Positions 23,623-36,039 are shown, numbered from the stretch's first letter. The stretch: DNA of 64,000 nt from Pyronema omphalodes (GCA_024516155.1 JAJJXM010000049.1:248001-312000); one strand, 5' to 3'. The notes: generated by a model from the letters alone, not told the origin. Program-made: numbers and translations.

Positions 23623-23833
23623 AGTATATAATAATACCTTTCAGATATATATGACAACCTTGAAAGTTGCGATGGGTTCATAATCAAGAATCGAAAGCCA
23701 CCTATATAAGTAGACAAATCCCTCGCTATAAAGACGAACCCCTGGAAATATAGATGTACATACCATTACCTGGGATCGGGATTAATAGATCCATCATCCA
23801 TGAAGAATCAAATATACAAGACGGGATCTATTT

Positions 23834-23950
23834 ATGGTACTGGTACTGGTGATGGTACTGGTACTGGTGATGGTACTGGTACTGGTGATGGTGCTGGTGC
23901 TGGTGCTGGTACTGGTACTGGTGATGGTGATGGCGATGGTGCTGGTGGTA
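23834..23950. repeat. (GGTACT/GGTGAT/GGTGCT)n hexamer tract
   Basis: An imperfect six-base repeat of 18-19 units. It translates to Gly-Thr/Asp/Ala repeats, but the frame has no coding context, so I treat it as a simple repeat. Confidence 0.8.
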
Positions 23951-24149
23951 GTCTTCGTGGAATCGTGTTTATTCATCGTGAAATTGTGTTTATTCATTTT
24001 ATCTGTTTGTTGTATATGTTTGTCGTATATGTTTGTCGTATATGTCAGTCGTATATGTTTGTCGTATTTATTCATCGTATTTATTCATCGTATTTATCCA
24101 TCCATCGTATTTATTCATCGTATTCATCGTATCGTGATGCTGTAATCTT

Positions 24150-25200
24150 AGGTAGTTGGTGTATTGTAGATCGCGTAGATATTTCAGGGATCGCAGGGAT
24201 CGTAGATACAGTGGATATATCAGATGTAGTAGGTATCGTAGGTAACGCGCATAGGTATACTACCCGAGCACAGTCATCTTCCTGTCATCGTCCGGTGTCA
24301 TCACTTACTTTCCCGATCTTCCTCTTCCTCTTCCTCTTCATCTCCTCCTCATCCTATTTAAAACGCAATATAAATCTCAGCATTCCCTTTAATCTCGTAA
24401 TTCTAGTAAAGTACTGCATAACGATGAGAAAACAAAACATATGATATGCACATAAAAACGTAACAGGGGCAATGTCGATGTCAGCACTCGTATATGGGTG
24501 ATAGATATGAAAGGTATATGACGTGGCAGCTCCCAGCCCGTCAGCCCGCCAGCCCGCCAGCCCGCCAGCCAACACGCAGGTCATCACCCGTTATCCGTTG
24601 ACGGTTGTACGTCGTATGCATAATGCATCATATCTCATCATATCACGTGCCATGTGTTACATGCATGGAACACAAGCATGTAGGTATGTAAGACATCTTA
24701 TATGGTGCACCATGTATCACGCTACTATATGGAAATAATGGTAATGGATTATCAATATGGAATGTCAGTGGCTTGAGATATTTGTATCGGATGGATCAAT
24801 TGACTCCAGTACACAGGACGGTGGAGGATGGTTGTTGGATGTTGAATGTCTCCACCTCATATCACAAGCGCCGTTGAAAATTTTGAAATACTGGCTTGTT
24901 GGTGGTTTATACCACGCGATTTGAACGAGACTGCAGTGTGAAATGTCAGAGAAATGTAGTGGTTACACAATCAGATAATTCAAACAGAGATGTAAATATC
25001 ATTGAAATCTTACTTCATGAGAGTATAATGAAAGTTACGTTGTAGAGGTGTTTACCGTTACATAACTTTATGGTGATATTGACGCATGTATTATACGATG
25101 CCATGATTTGAACTTAAAAGATGGTTAAAACCCGTGTAGAATACTTCTCGTGTTCCAACGAAATAACTTCCACCTTGTTTAACAATGGAGGTTTGACGCG
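24150..25200. other. Intergenic, no gene seen
   Basis: Contains a short GCCCGCCA tandem at 24535-24572. Otherwise unique, moderately AT-rich sequence without a credible ORF or RNA gene. Confidence 0.45.
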
Positions 25201-25204
25201 GGGA

Positions 25205-25375
25205 GAATCTTGGAGTCAAACGAGAGGGAAAGATGGAGGTGGAGATAGAAGCTAATAAATGGGATAAAGAACTAGTGTCTACAACGACAGAAAGAACATA
25301 AAGAGGGGATGTGCGCTAAGGCAACATGCACATCCATCAAAAGTCACCAAAAGAACACCGCTCTACAGGTGTCAG
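25205..25375 (+). repeat. MITE-like repeat family A/B, copy B
   Basis: Shares AGATGGAG-TGGAGA and GAGGGGATGT-CGCTAAGGCAACAT with the copy at 21930-22100. It lies about 140 bp left of a copy of the related C/D family. Confidence 0.55.
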
Positions 25376-25517
25376 GCCAAAACTTAAACACACCTGATTA
25401 TACTCTTAACTCTAGATTGCGCACCACTGGCTAGTTAATACTGAATCATGATATCAAATAAGATAGAGAGTAATATACGATAGGCTCTTTGAAACCTACA
25501 GAAATTGTGCAACTGGA

Positions 25518-25685
25518 ATGCGAGAGAAAGGTGGAGGTGGAAGAGTGTATTCATTGAGAACGATGGTGATCTAGCTCTACGCGTCTACAGAGGGAGATAT
25601 ATACCTAATGTGGAAACTCCACCTCCACGTGCCAGTCACGTAAGCCCTAAGTGCGGCCAAGACACCGGGACTCTAGGTGACTTTC
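25518..25685 (+). repeat. MITE-like repeat family C/D, copy C
   Basis: Aligns almost base for base with 34345-34506, including TCTAGCTCTACGCGTCTAC and TGCGGCCAAGACACC. GGTGGAGGTGGA near the left is the reverse complement of TCCACCTCCAC on the right, giving a hairpin of about 110 bp. Confidence 0.8.
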
Positions 25686-25907
25686 AACAAAAATGCCACA
25701 GGTCATGACTTTAGTGTCATTGAAGAGCTCATTGGATTGCTGAAAAATATGGGAATGTGTAAAACTTTTTCACAATGACTGCATCAATTGTCACTCGGAA
25801 GTATAACCACATGAAATGGCATTAACGTACTTACCAAAGAACAGTATTGTAACAGGAATCACCTTACCAATAGGATTATATATGATAAAGAAAACCATGC
25901 TGTTGAA

Positions 25908-25948
25908 ATTTGGGGTTGGGGTTGGGGTTGGGGTTGGTGTTGGGTGGG
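25908..25948. repeat. (GGGGTT)n tract
   Basis: About 5 hexamers, the last degenerate. The unit equals a ciliate-type telomere repeat, but the usual fungal telomere is TTAGGG, so this is a simple repeat. Confidence 0.8.
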
Positions 25949-26390
25949 TTTGTTGAACGTTTTTATACTTTTCATGACGTCCGGTCCGTGTCAACAAATA
26001 TCATGAAAACAATTTTCATCACCGCTAGAATTCCGCTATAGGTCAAAATCCAGAGAAATAATCCAGTATATTTCAAATACAATGTTCGAATTGAACTGGA
26101 GGTCTATTTATTTACATGTTTACCAATAAACAATTCAAAACTTGAAGTTAGCTCGTATTAAACCGAAAACAGGAATAAGAAATATTGTCCATTCGCTTTG
26201 ATCTCGAATGTTAAGAGTGTAGATTCTGTATAGACCACTTGATGTAAACCAAGGTCCACGATTTGATGTTGTTTCTTTCTTATAGAAAATGCAGGGTGTA
26301 GTAAACCAAAATATCCTAATATTCTGGGGCGATGTTTAATTTCGCTCATCTTATAGTACGATCGTAATATCATGTCTTGGATGAAATAAA

Positions 26391-26708
26391 ATGGTGTATC
26401 ACCTCAAGCCACCTTTTGTGGGCCGGCCTTCCCAATTATATTGTAGTGTAATTGAAATTTATGGCGTTGGCTGGCCGATCATGATGGCTAATGTCGGACA
26501 TACTACGGTTATGTGGGGTAATTCAAATGATGCCGAGGAAAACGTCGGGAACTTTGATGGATCTTATGATTCGGAAACCTACATGTTAACAGTTGATGCA
26601 TCCTTCATTGTTCCAGAAAACGTATGGGCAACGCAATATTTTGAGATCGTCACTAAGGTAGCATGCACACGGTCGGTGGTAGTTTTGCCTAGACCTCTGG
26701 CTTTGTAA
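26391..26708 (+). CDS. Small hypothetical ORF, weakly supported
   Basis: A 105-codon frame on the plus strand whose composition looks more protein-like than its surroundings, for example GNFDGSYDSETYMLTVDAS. There is no signal peptide, no recognisable domain, and no clear partner exon. It may be a fragment of an older gene rather than a gene. It lies tail to tail with the NLR gene. Confidence 0.2.
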   Translation: MVYHLKPPFVGRPSQLYCSVIEIYGVGWPIMMANVGHTTVMWGNSNDAEENVGNFDGSYDSETYMLTVDASFIVPENVWATQYFEIVTKVACTRSVVVLPRPLAL

Positions 26709-27056
26709 TGTGTAGTGATAATATATGAATAGATAGCAACAAGCCATGTTTTGTCTCCTCCATGATAAGAACAATTAATACCCAGCCCACAGAGAAATGA
26801 GAAACAAGATATAGACCGAAAAAAAAAGAAAAAAGAAAAAAAAAAAAAAAAAAAAAAAACAGGAATACAAAGATACAACGATACAAAAATACAAAAATAC
26901 ATCTTCAGCCTCAATATATGTCTTAAATACCGAAAGACGCCTTAGACCGTCCACAAACACTGAAAACGGAAGAAAGACAAACTCGAGAACTTTACTAGGA
27001 TACAGATATGGCGATTTTCGATTGTCTTTCATGTGATTTACACACCGCATCCATTA

Positions 27057-30000
27057 TTACGAAACCGAATGCTCCGCATCCTGGATCCGGCTCCTAATCT
27101 CTGATACTTTGGCTTCTAATTCTTCAGCCTCGACAAATCGTTCCTGATCTCGATATGTTACGGCAAGATTTTCCATGGCCAACAAGGTGTCTGAATGCTC
27201 CTCCCCAAGAACCCGTCTTCTAGCCTCTAATACTTTTACCTCTAGTTCCTCCGCCTCGGTAAATCGTTGCTGATGATAGTATGTCAATGCTAGGTTCCCC
27301 ATTGCCAGAAAGGTATCAGAATGCTCCTCCCCAAGAACCCGTCTTCTAGCCTCTAATACTTTGACTTGCAGTTCCTCCGCCTCGGTATATCGTTGCTGAT
27401 ATTGATATGTCACTGCCAGGTTGTTCATGACCGTCAAGATATTTGGATGCTCCTCTCCAAGAACTCGTCTTCTAGCCTCTAATACTTTGACTTGGAGTTC
27501 CTCCGCCTCGGTATATCGTTGCTGATGTCGGTATGCCACTGCCAGGTTGTTCATGGCCGTCAAGGTATCAGAATGCTCCTCCCCAAGAACCCGTCTTCTA
27601 GCCTCTAATACTTTGACTTGTAGTTCCTCCGCCTCGGCAAATCGTTGCTGATTTCGATACTTTACTGCCAGGTTGTTCATGGCCGTCAAGGTATCTGGAT
27701 GCTCCTCCCCAAGAACCCGTCTTCTAGCCTCTAATACTTTGACTTGTAGTTCCTCCGCCTCGGCAAATCGTTGCTGATTTCGGTACTTTACTGCCAGGTT
27801 GTTCATGGCCGTCAAGGTATCTGGATGCTCCTCTCCAAAAACTCGTCTTCTAGCCTCTAATACTTTGACTTGGAGTTCCTCCGCCTCGGTATATCGTTGC
27901 TGATATTGATATGTCAGTGCCAGGTGCTCCATTACCGCCAAGGTATTTGGATGCTCCTCTCCAAGAACTCGTCTTCTAGCCTCTAATACTTTGACTTGGA
28001 GTTCCTCCGCCTCGGTATATCGTTGCTGATCAGAATATGTCAGTGCCAGGTGCTCCATTACCGCCAAGGTATTTGGATGCTCCTCTCCAAGAACTCGTCT
28101 TCTAGCCTCTAATACTTTGACTTGGAGTTCCTCCGCCTCGGTATATCGTTGCTGATGTCGGTATGCCACTGCCAGGTTGTTCATGGCCGTCAAGGTATCA
28201 GAATGCTCCTCCCCAAGAACCCGTCTTCTAGCCTCTAATACTTTGACTTGTAGTTCCTTCGCCTTGGTATATAGTTGCTGATCATAATATACCAGTGCTA
28301 GGTCGTTCATGGCCGTCAAGGTATCTGGATGGTCCTCTCCAAGAACTCGTCTTCTAGCCTCTAATACTTTGACTTGGAGTTCCTCCGCCTCGGTATATCG
28401 TTGCTGATCAGAATATGTCAGTGCCAGGTGCTCCATTACCGCCAAGGTATTTGGATGCTCCTCTCCAAGAACTCGTCTTCTAGCCTCTAATACTTTGACT
28501 TGGAGTTCCTCCGCCTCGGTATATCGTTGCTGATGTCGGTATGCCACTGCCAGGTTGTTCATGGCCGCCAAGGTATCAGAATGCTCCTCCCCAAGAACCC
28601 GTCTTCTAGCCTCTAATACTTTGACTTGTAGTTCCTTCGCCTTGGTATATAGTTGCTGATCATAATATACCAGTGCTAGGTCGTTCATGGCCGTCAAGGT
28701 ATCTGGATGGTCCTCTCCAAGAACTCGTCTTCTAGCCTCTAATACTTTGACTTGGAGTTCCTCCGCCTTTGTATATCGTTGCTGATGTCGGTATGTCAAT
28801 GCCAGGTTGTTCATGGCCGTCAAGGTATCTGGATGCTCCTCTCCAAGAGCTCGTCTTCTAGCCTCTAATACTTTGACTTGGAGTTCCTCTGCCTCTTTGA
28901 ACCGTTTCTGATCATAGTATGTAGATGCAAGGTTGTTCATGGTCGTCAAGGTATCTGGATGGTCCTCCCCGAGAACCCGCCGTCTAGTCTGCAATACTTT
29001 TAGTTCCAGTTCTTCCGCCTGCGCGAATCGATGTTGGCACCAATATAACGTTGCAAGAAAGAGCATGCACTTCAGACTGTCGTTGTGGTCTTCCCCGAAT
29101 ATGCCACAAATTCCCTTCATCGCGGTGATGTGTAGCTCCTCGGACTCCTTGAAACGCCGTTGGTTGCAGAAACTCCCCGCTAGCGCGGACATGGCCCGTA
29201 GGGTGTCGTAATGTCCTTCTCCGAGAATCTGCCTTCTTATCTCTAACACTTTTACTTCTAGCTCCTCTGCTTCAGAATACCGATGTAGGCCTGTCAATGC
29301 TGAGGCGACTTGCAACATTGTCTCTGACGATAAAAGGGTTCCTTCTCCAAGCAAACGTACCCGCAATGCATTCGCTCTTTGCGCAAGGGATAAGGATTCT
29401 GAATAATTCCGCATTTCATCTGCATAGCAAGACAGCCTGTAGCATATTGTAGCGAGGTCCAACGTATCGTCCTTGACATTTCTGACTAACAGACTGGCAT
29501 GGGGATAATAGACGCGCCAGGCCGTCCAGTTCTCAAACTTCCCATCAACAGGGAGAATCCCTACCAGTGTACTGGCCGCCCTTGCATCCGTCACGGCCTT
29601 TTCTTCAACTGTCTGGTAACATTCAATCGCAAGATGCACAAGAGAATGAAGCTCGTAAGCCTTTCCGGTCTGGACATCGGCGACATCTGGTGTCGTCATA
29701 CTGATGAGCGAGAAGTTATGTAACTTTCCGATAGCTTCAGCAAGGTCAACCTCATTGTCGCTACCGTCCAGACCGCTCTTCACTAAAAGATCGTGTGGGA
29801 TATTGACGCGGTTCACGGAGCCCATGAGCTTGAGAAGTGAGGCTGCAAGCGGTAACTGGGCTTGGATTTGACGAAACGTGATGGCGAAGGTTGTTAGAAC
29901 CGTTTCGGCATGGGAGTCCGATCGCCAGGAGTTGTAGACAGGCTTCGAGAGGAGTTTCTTCTGAGAATCCTTTGTACTCCTGAAATGATCGAGGTATTTT

Positions 30001-31548
30001 GAGATGGTCAGGATGCCACGGTTCATCTCAAGATACGCGGCAACTTGGCTGATTGCCAATGGAAGATATTCCAACTCGTCGAATAGTGTTTTGAGAACAT
30101 CGTCATTGTCGCCGGTGGTACGTTGATTGCCACTCGGATAGTGGTTTTTGAAGAGTGATACAGCATCGACGGGGTCCATTTTCTCCTTCTGGATGACGTT
30201 GTGGTTCGCTAACTGGTATCCTACTTCGTAATCCCTCGTGGTGACAACTAGAGCGGTTCCCGTCCGGAGACGGGGAATGTGCTTGATGAGTCCATCTTCA
30301 ACCTCAGCACCGCCAGTATTGCATTCCGGGAAACAGTCGAGTTTGTTATCAGCGTTGTCGAGGATAAGGATCCAATCGCCACTCTGAGGGGTTTCCAACC
30401 ACTTCTTGACAACAGGCCGGATGTCCTCCTTGGCATCAGAAGAACCCGGAAGTTTGGCCAATGATGCTATTTTTCGGTAATCCTCCTCGAACTGGGTTTT
30501 ACTACCACAGTGAACCCAGTAGACGGGCCGTTTGTTTTCGTACTCGTACGCGAACTCGAGAATATCCTGGGTTTTCCTAGTGTTTTTAGAGAAAAACAGT
30601 TATTACACTGTATGGGACACAGAAAATGTTAGAAATACATTGTACATACCCAATGCCGCCAAGCCCTACCAATGCGACGGAATGGTGTCCAACATCCCCA
30701 GCCTTAGATCCTTCTCTTTCGCGGAACCATGAAAGAGTTCGTGATGCCCCCACAAACCCCGCGTTTCGTGGAAAAGGGACCATGAAATGATTGGTTCTCT
30801 GATCAAGAATCGTCTTATCGGCTACTTCCGAGGTTAGCACTTATTTCAACTTCGACTAGTAGTTTTACATACCTCGTTCGACGTATCCTGCTAGAAGTTG
30901 CTTGAGGTTGTTGTTGTATATTTTGAGTTGCTGGATCAAAGCTTCCAGCTTTTCTTTATTCAAGAATACCCATTTAAAACGCTCGGATGAAGACACTGCC
31001 GATTTGATTTCTGGCGCTAAAAGCCTCAACTTTTCGATGTCGAGATTGAGGTCCATCTCACTGTCGCTGAGTAACGTACAGGGCACTTCGGGAACATCAA
31101 TGGACCCTGAAACCTCTGATCTCCTTCGAAAATGATGTTTTACTCGCCTGAGATTTAACCAATGCCGTTTTCTCAGATCTTCCGTCGGTTGGGGTGTGGC
31201 ATCCACAGTAACACGAACGCCATACAACGATTCCATCTGACGCACATCGGCAAAGAGCTGCGCAATCCTCAAGAGTGTGCTAGCAATTAATCGAGCTCTT
31301 TCTTGGTCGATAGCTGAGATCTCTGACAATTTCGATGGAATACCGGTGTTGGAAGCACCACTATCACTGTCCACGGATTTCCAACAGTCTTTCAACATTT
31401 TATGCTCAACCTCAAACTGATAATGAAGATTGCCAAAGTCGTCTTGGAAGCTGCGCAAGGAGGAAACGATGCGATAACCTTCCACGCTCGTTGTAAAGAG
31501 AAGACTGATCAAGCCCGGAATTCCTAGAGCTAAACCAGCGGCCTCCAT
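27057..31548 (-). CDS. Fungal NLR: HeLo - NB-ARC - TPR receptor
   Basis: Three exons on the minus strand, 31548-30873, 30824-30650 and 30576-27057, join in frame (introns of 48 and 73 bp, GTATGT donors) to give 1456 residues. Residues 1 to about 220 match a HeLo-type domain (MEAAGLALGIPGLISLLF start, helical), the membrane-active death domain of HET-S-like proteins. NB-ARC follows: P-loop GLGGIGKT near 279-286, Walker B LILDNAD near 354-360, sensor VVTTRD near 394-399 and a GLPL-like LPLA near 456-459. About 18 TPRs of 42 residues (kinesin-light-chain/TPR_12 type) fill about 690-1456. Such proteins are sensor-effector STAND ATPases in allorecognition and immune cell death (family knowledge). 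I chose the start at MEAAGL; an in-frame ATG lies 23 codons upstream. Confidence 0.88.
27080..29290 (-). repeat. 126-bp tandem TPR-coding array with 378-bp higher-order duplication
   Basis: About 18 units of 126 bp encode TPRs. The middle units are near identical at the DNA level. Three consecutive units are duplicated as a block: the distinctive CCTTCGCCTTGGTATATAG segment near 28257 recurs exactly 378 bp on, near 28635, with the same following units. Confidence 0.9.
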
Positions 31549-32826
31549 GACGAATTGATGATTTCGGAATTGGAGGAATTGAACTTGACGAGATTCGTAG
31601 CGATGGCAGCTGGGCAATGCTTTTGATGAACGTTCTTCGAAAGTGTTAGACTAGAAGGTTAGAAGTTGAAAAATCGTTTCCCCGCATTGAATGACTGATT
31701 ATCTGGGATGCATGCGTTGTTCAGCTGGCATAGGCTACCGCCTCACTGATCTGTGCGCCAATCAACGAATCCTCTACAACGATACTTCAGAACCCGAGAC
31801 CAAAATCTTACACAGACGGTATTAATGCACAGAGGTAGACTTGGCGTAATCAATCACTGGATGCGCTCGATCTATGACACCTTCCATTCACTAATCAGAC
31901 GTTCTGTTCACTTCTCAAGCTCTTCACTTCAAAATAGGTCACCTTTTCCAGCGGAAAAGTCCTCAAAATGATGCATGTAACACGTCAAATTGAAATGCGC
32001 TGATCATGTACATATAGGTACTGGATCCCCACAGATATCATGCAGAGCTATGTAGAGTGCATGGCGGATACTCAGCTCGACTAGCGTGACAGGGGTACCT
32101 ATGAGGCCTCAAATTAACACCCCAACAGCGACCACTATTTATCCTCCAAAAATAAAAAAGGATTTAATTAATGGGGACGATGTTAACGAGAAGCATCTTT
32201 TGAGTATAGTTTTATTAAAATAATATGGTTGAAGGGAGTTGTGGTGGAGAAATAGCGGGTAGAAAAAAATTCAAATTTTGTATGGCAGGCCGATTTTTGT
32301 CCCATGCACCTAGAGCCGCACAGAGCCTTAAAAATTACCCAAAAGAGTAACTCGAGTGACACAAAGAGACTGTGAATTACCCCAATCCTGACCCTCGAAT
32401 TGGTTTAACATCGTATTTACAGTGCAGATGGCAGACTGGAAGGTGCAATTTTGAGGGTGGATGAATTTGAAAATGGTGCATGAGTGGGCACTCAGCCTTA
32501 CCACGCAACATGAATTCTTTTACGTTTCCTCATAAATTCCCAGACGCTATTCAAGCTATGTGTCCACCACCATACTCTACAGTATTCTCAGAAGCCGTAG
32601 AAAACCCATTATGCTGCAATGTCGTTCACAATATGCGCTGAAACGCAACAAGGAGATATTAAAACATTTCAGCTATCTCCAAACCAGGCGCACCTTATAC
32701 AATTGGCACAGAGCAACAAAAGAAGCACAATTGCACAAGCTTCCTGATCAAGAGAGAGTATTTACGAGCCCCGTTATAGTAGTTCCACCTTTCAAGCATA
32801 ACTTATAAAACATACATACATGTACA
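31549..32826. other. Promoter of the NLR gene and intergenic spacer
   Basis: Upstream flank of the NLR gene. No other coding region is convincing. Confidence 0.45.
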
Positions 32827-33400
32827 TGTTAAGTTGCCCGCCCCCGGCCCAGCTCCGCCCCGCGGTGACTGGTGGATTGTGATGATATCGTCCGTCCCGT
32901 CACAGACCGATCTGGAAAGTATCGGAAACCCTGGCATGATCTGATAATTTTCTGCAACGGTGCGCGCGCGGGTGTCAACTTCGGCACAGGTGAAGGCTCA
33001 ATCCTGGTGTCCGATTAGTACGTCATGTTCACAAAAGAGCACTCGCCGTCTTGGCACGGCTTATTGAAACCCAGCTTTCCCCCCTCTCCCACTTCCTTTT
33101 GTCAGCGAAGGGTAGACGTTGAATTTGAGTCTTACTGGTACGGCTTGACTTCATCTAGGAGAAGGGGTACCTTAAACGCGTCTTAGAGTTGTCTAGGCTT
33201 CGAACGCCCTAAGTGTCCGATATTGCTTTCTTCGCTGCGCTAAAGATATGAGATCGGTCCACATTTGACTATGACATTACTAAGGTAGATTGATAACTGT
33301 TAGCTCATGATTCTGCTCGCTTACGTTTTTTTTCGTCACGTTTTAGGATGCCGAATACGTTTCTGACTTTCTACACGGGCTCTCGTGGTATCAGGGCCCA
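32827..33400 (+). mobile_element. Possible LTR plus primer-binding site of a decayed retrotransposon
   Basis: A TG...CA-bounded segment (TGTTAAGT at 32827, TTCTACA ending at 33375) is followed after ten bases by TGGTATCAGGGCCC at 33386. That resembles the TGGTATCAGAGC primer-binding sequence complementary to initiator tRNA-Met used by Copia-type elements. No gag-pol frame remains downstream and no second LTR was found, so this is a tentative relic. Confidence 0.35.
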
Positions 33401-34340
33401 CCAGGTACCCATTGCCACCGATGTCACACATTTTCATCCGACAATATGCTTTCTTTGTCTTTAACCCTACATCTGACGCACCCATATTCTCGCAAAACTT
33501 GCTAAGCTGCAGTCATTGATTATGTCCGGCAGTACGAATCTCACAACTATGAAAAGCCAGTACCTAAAAAGGCCATAACCCATCACTTCGAGCCTACTTA
33601 CGGCTCACCTGTGTAGACTACGCTCCGCTCCAGCTATAGTAATCCCCATTCACATTACTCAAACTTATTTCTCGGCTTCTGAGTCTAGACTGAAGCAAAC
33701 CATCTCAGTCTCAGAATCCACACCCGCTGTCACGAGAGAGTCCAGCGGCCACCGATTCACCAACTCCCACTCATCGCACTACTACCATGAACTCTTGAGC
33801 CCATTTGGGGCCAACCTTGACGGTGCAAAGGTCTTACTACAACTCTCACTGTACATCCATCATTGGAGATCATCAGGAAGACGTTGGTATCGGTCGCTGA
33901 TACTTAATTATTACTACCATGATGGATCGGTTACGGAGAGTGCGAATGGTTCATGGATAGCTACTTCACTTTCCAGGGCTTACAGTCGTGGTGAATGACC
34001 ATGCATGTGTCCCATTAGATTACTAGGGATGTCTGAATAAAATGCCGCCAACTTAATTACTGGACAGGATTCGGTGCGGAATCGAGAGCTGCGATATTGT
34101 ATAACAAGGCATGACATGAGATTATAGTTGTTTATCATAAGCCTTCATTATGCTCTGGGTAGCTCAGTTTTATATTTTATTATATTTACTGCACCCTCCT
34201 CGATGATCCTTTGGTTACGGAGGTTTGGAAAAACGAGGTTTAGAGGGTTAAAGGGGCCTCATAAAGTGGATTAGACCTAGACGATGAGATTTCGATCTCT
34301 CATGACCTACATGAGTCTTTCAGGTCTTAGTCAATGTCAA
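33401..34340. other. Spacer, possibly decayed retroelement interior
   Basis: Short ORFs only, no recognisable gag, protease, integrase or reverse transcriptase motif. Confidence 0.35.
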
Positions 34341-34344
34341 ACGG

Positions 34345-34506
34345 GAACGCGAGAGAAAAGTAGAGGTGGAGGAGTGTATTCATTGCGAACGATGGGGATC
34401 TAGCTCTACGCGTCTACAGAGGGGGATATACCCAATGTGGAAACTCCACCTCCACGCGCCAGTCACGTGAGCCCTAGATGCGGCCAAGACACCGAAACTC
34501 TAGGCG
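34345..34506 (+). repeat. MITE-like repeat family C/D, copy D
   Basis: Near-identical partner of 25518-25685, 9 kb away and on the other side of the NLR gene, in the same orientation. It has the same internal inverted motif (GAGGTGGAG and CTCCACCTC). No ORF. Confidence 0.8.
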
Positions 34507-34509
34507 AAA

Positions 34510-36039
34510 TTTGATAGTCAAAGTATGATGACATGAGCAGATAAATCAGATCTAAAACTCTGGACATACGGATTTTAAGAAGCACGTCTTCTCTGTGGAA
34601 GATAATTTTTGGTAAAGTGAAATTTACATTGAAATAGGCAGCTTAATTTCTCGGAAGTGTATACCTTGTTCAATATTTCTCCCAGAGGATGGAAATCGTT
34701 GGGGGTTTGAAAGCATCTGTGTTTTTGCACTCGGATTTGACTTTTAGACAGATTGCATGGATGTCAGAAATTCTGCCATAAACATGAAGATAGAAACCGA
34801 AGTCTAACCCATCTTATCCGTATCGCCATTGAGATAGTGAAAATGTACATAATAACCGATGACCTGAGAACAGCTTCTGAGGCCGTCCGCGGACTAGACG
34901 CTCTTTTGGTAAATGGCGATGATTAGCGCGGCTCTGTCGCTTCTGCGAGAACTTGCACTCGGTAACTTAGCCGATAGCCGATCCAAGTGCAGCGCGAAAC
35001 GCCCTGACGACATCGGCTGAACTTAGCCAAACTCACAAATACCAATTCCACGGCCCTGAAGATATTTCCACGCTCCATGTGCTTCGGATAAAACTTAAAA
35101 CTAAGCAGGGTCCAATAAAACTGGAAAAAAACACGGCTTCGATAGACTCAGCTGGAGATATTTTCATCAGAAACTGGTATTCGTTATTACGTTGACATTT
35201 TGTTGATCTAAGACCCATAATATGTGAGAATCCATTGCAGCCGAGTTCCTAGGGTACAATTTCAATCTTCAGCCGACCCTCCACACCTAGGGCGCTTGCG
35301 CAGCACCGGCTCTTTCCCAGTCGACCACTCACTGATAGATAAATGAAGCATGAAGGGCCAATGTGTGAAGTATATGGTCACTATGGTGCATATTCAGCTT
35401 TCTTCCAGGGCTCACTTCATTCCCTCTCTGCAAGCCGCTAACTCTCTGTCTACCATGGCGACCACACTCGAAGCCCTCAGCACTTACTCGTGCCAAGGTA
35501 AACCACATCGGCACGCGTAGCTTCGTCTGCCGCGTCTGTAGCAGCTGTTCCTATACGTATGTTGATCCACCGCGACAATTACCTCTACAACCGTTACCAC
35601 ACCGTGGTACTGGTGGTGGCATCAGGAGAATTGCTGTCGACAACGTCAGTATTAGCCAAGGTAGCACAGCACAAATCGACAAGTCCCAGCGATCGATTGT
35701 CAACTGCACCAGCACGTTTTGCGAATACGTCTCAGTCTTCATCTTTGTCAGTAAAGTCTCCATGTTTGTGCCTGCAGCTATATGATTGCAGTCGCATATC
35801 CCCAGATCCCAATGTGGCTCACCGTTGGTTCCATCCAGCTGACTTAGTGTTGAATTAATTCAGATCATTTTAATTGGGTCTTGTTCGCACTCGGCTCAAT
35901 CAACATCATCGCACCCGTCATCGTCCGTGAAATCGCTACCTTACAAAGCCAAGCATTTCTGAGGGGACTGTTATTGTACCATCCGTTTGTGACAGGAAAG
36001 AGACACAGAAAGGATCGCAAAACAGAGAAATCAGGCAAA
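34510..36039. other. Intergenic between NLR region and RBR gene
   Basis: Mostly unique sequence. Bases 35485-35499 repeat the terminal TACTCGTGCCAAGGT of the palindromic element at 19585. Overlapping ORFs on both strands at 35550-35860 are not supported by splice signals or recognisable domains. Confidence 0.4.

Noticed and set aside
23800..24444. 214-codon ORF with Gly-Thr/Gly-Asp repeats
   Set aside because: Generated by the hexamer repeat; no start context or conserved domain.
25908..25948. GGGGTT array as a telomere
   Set aside because: Fungal telomeres are normally TTAGGG; only five units, mid-contig.
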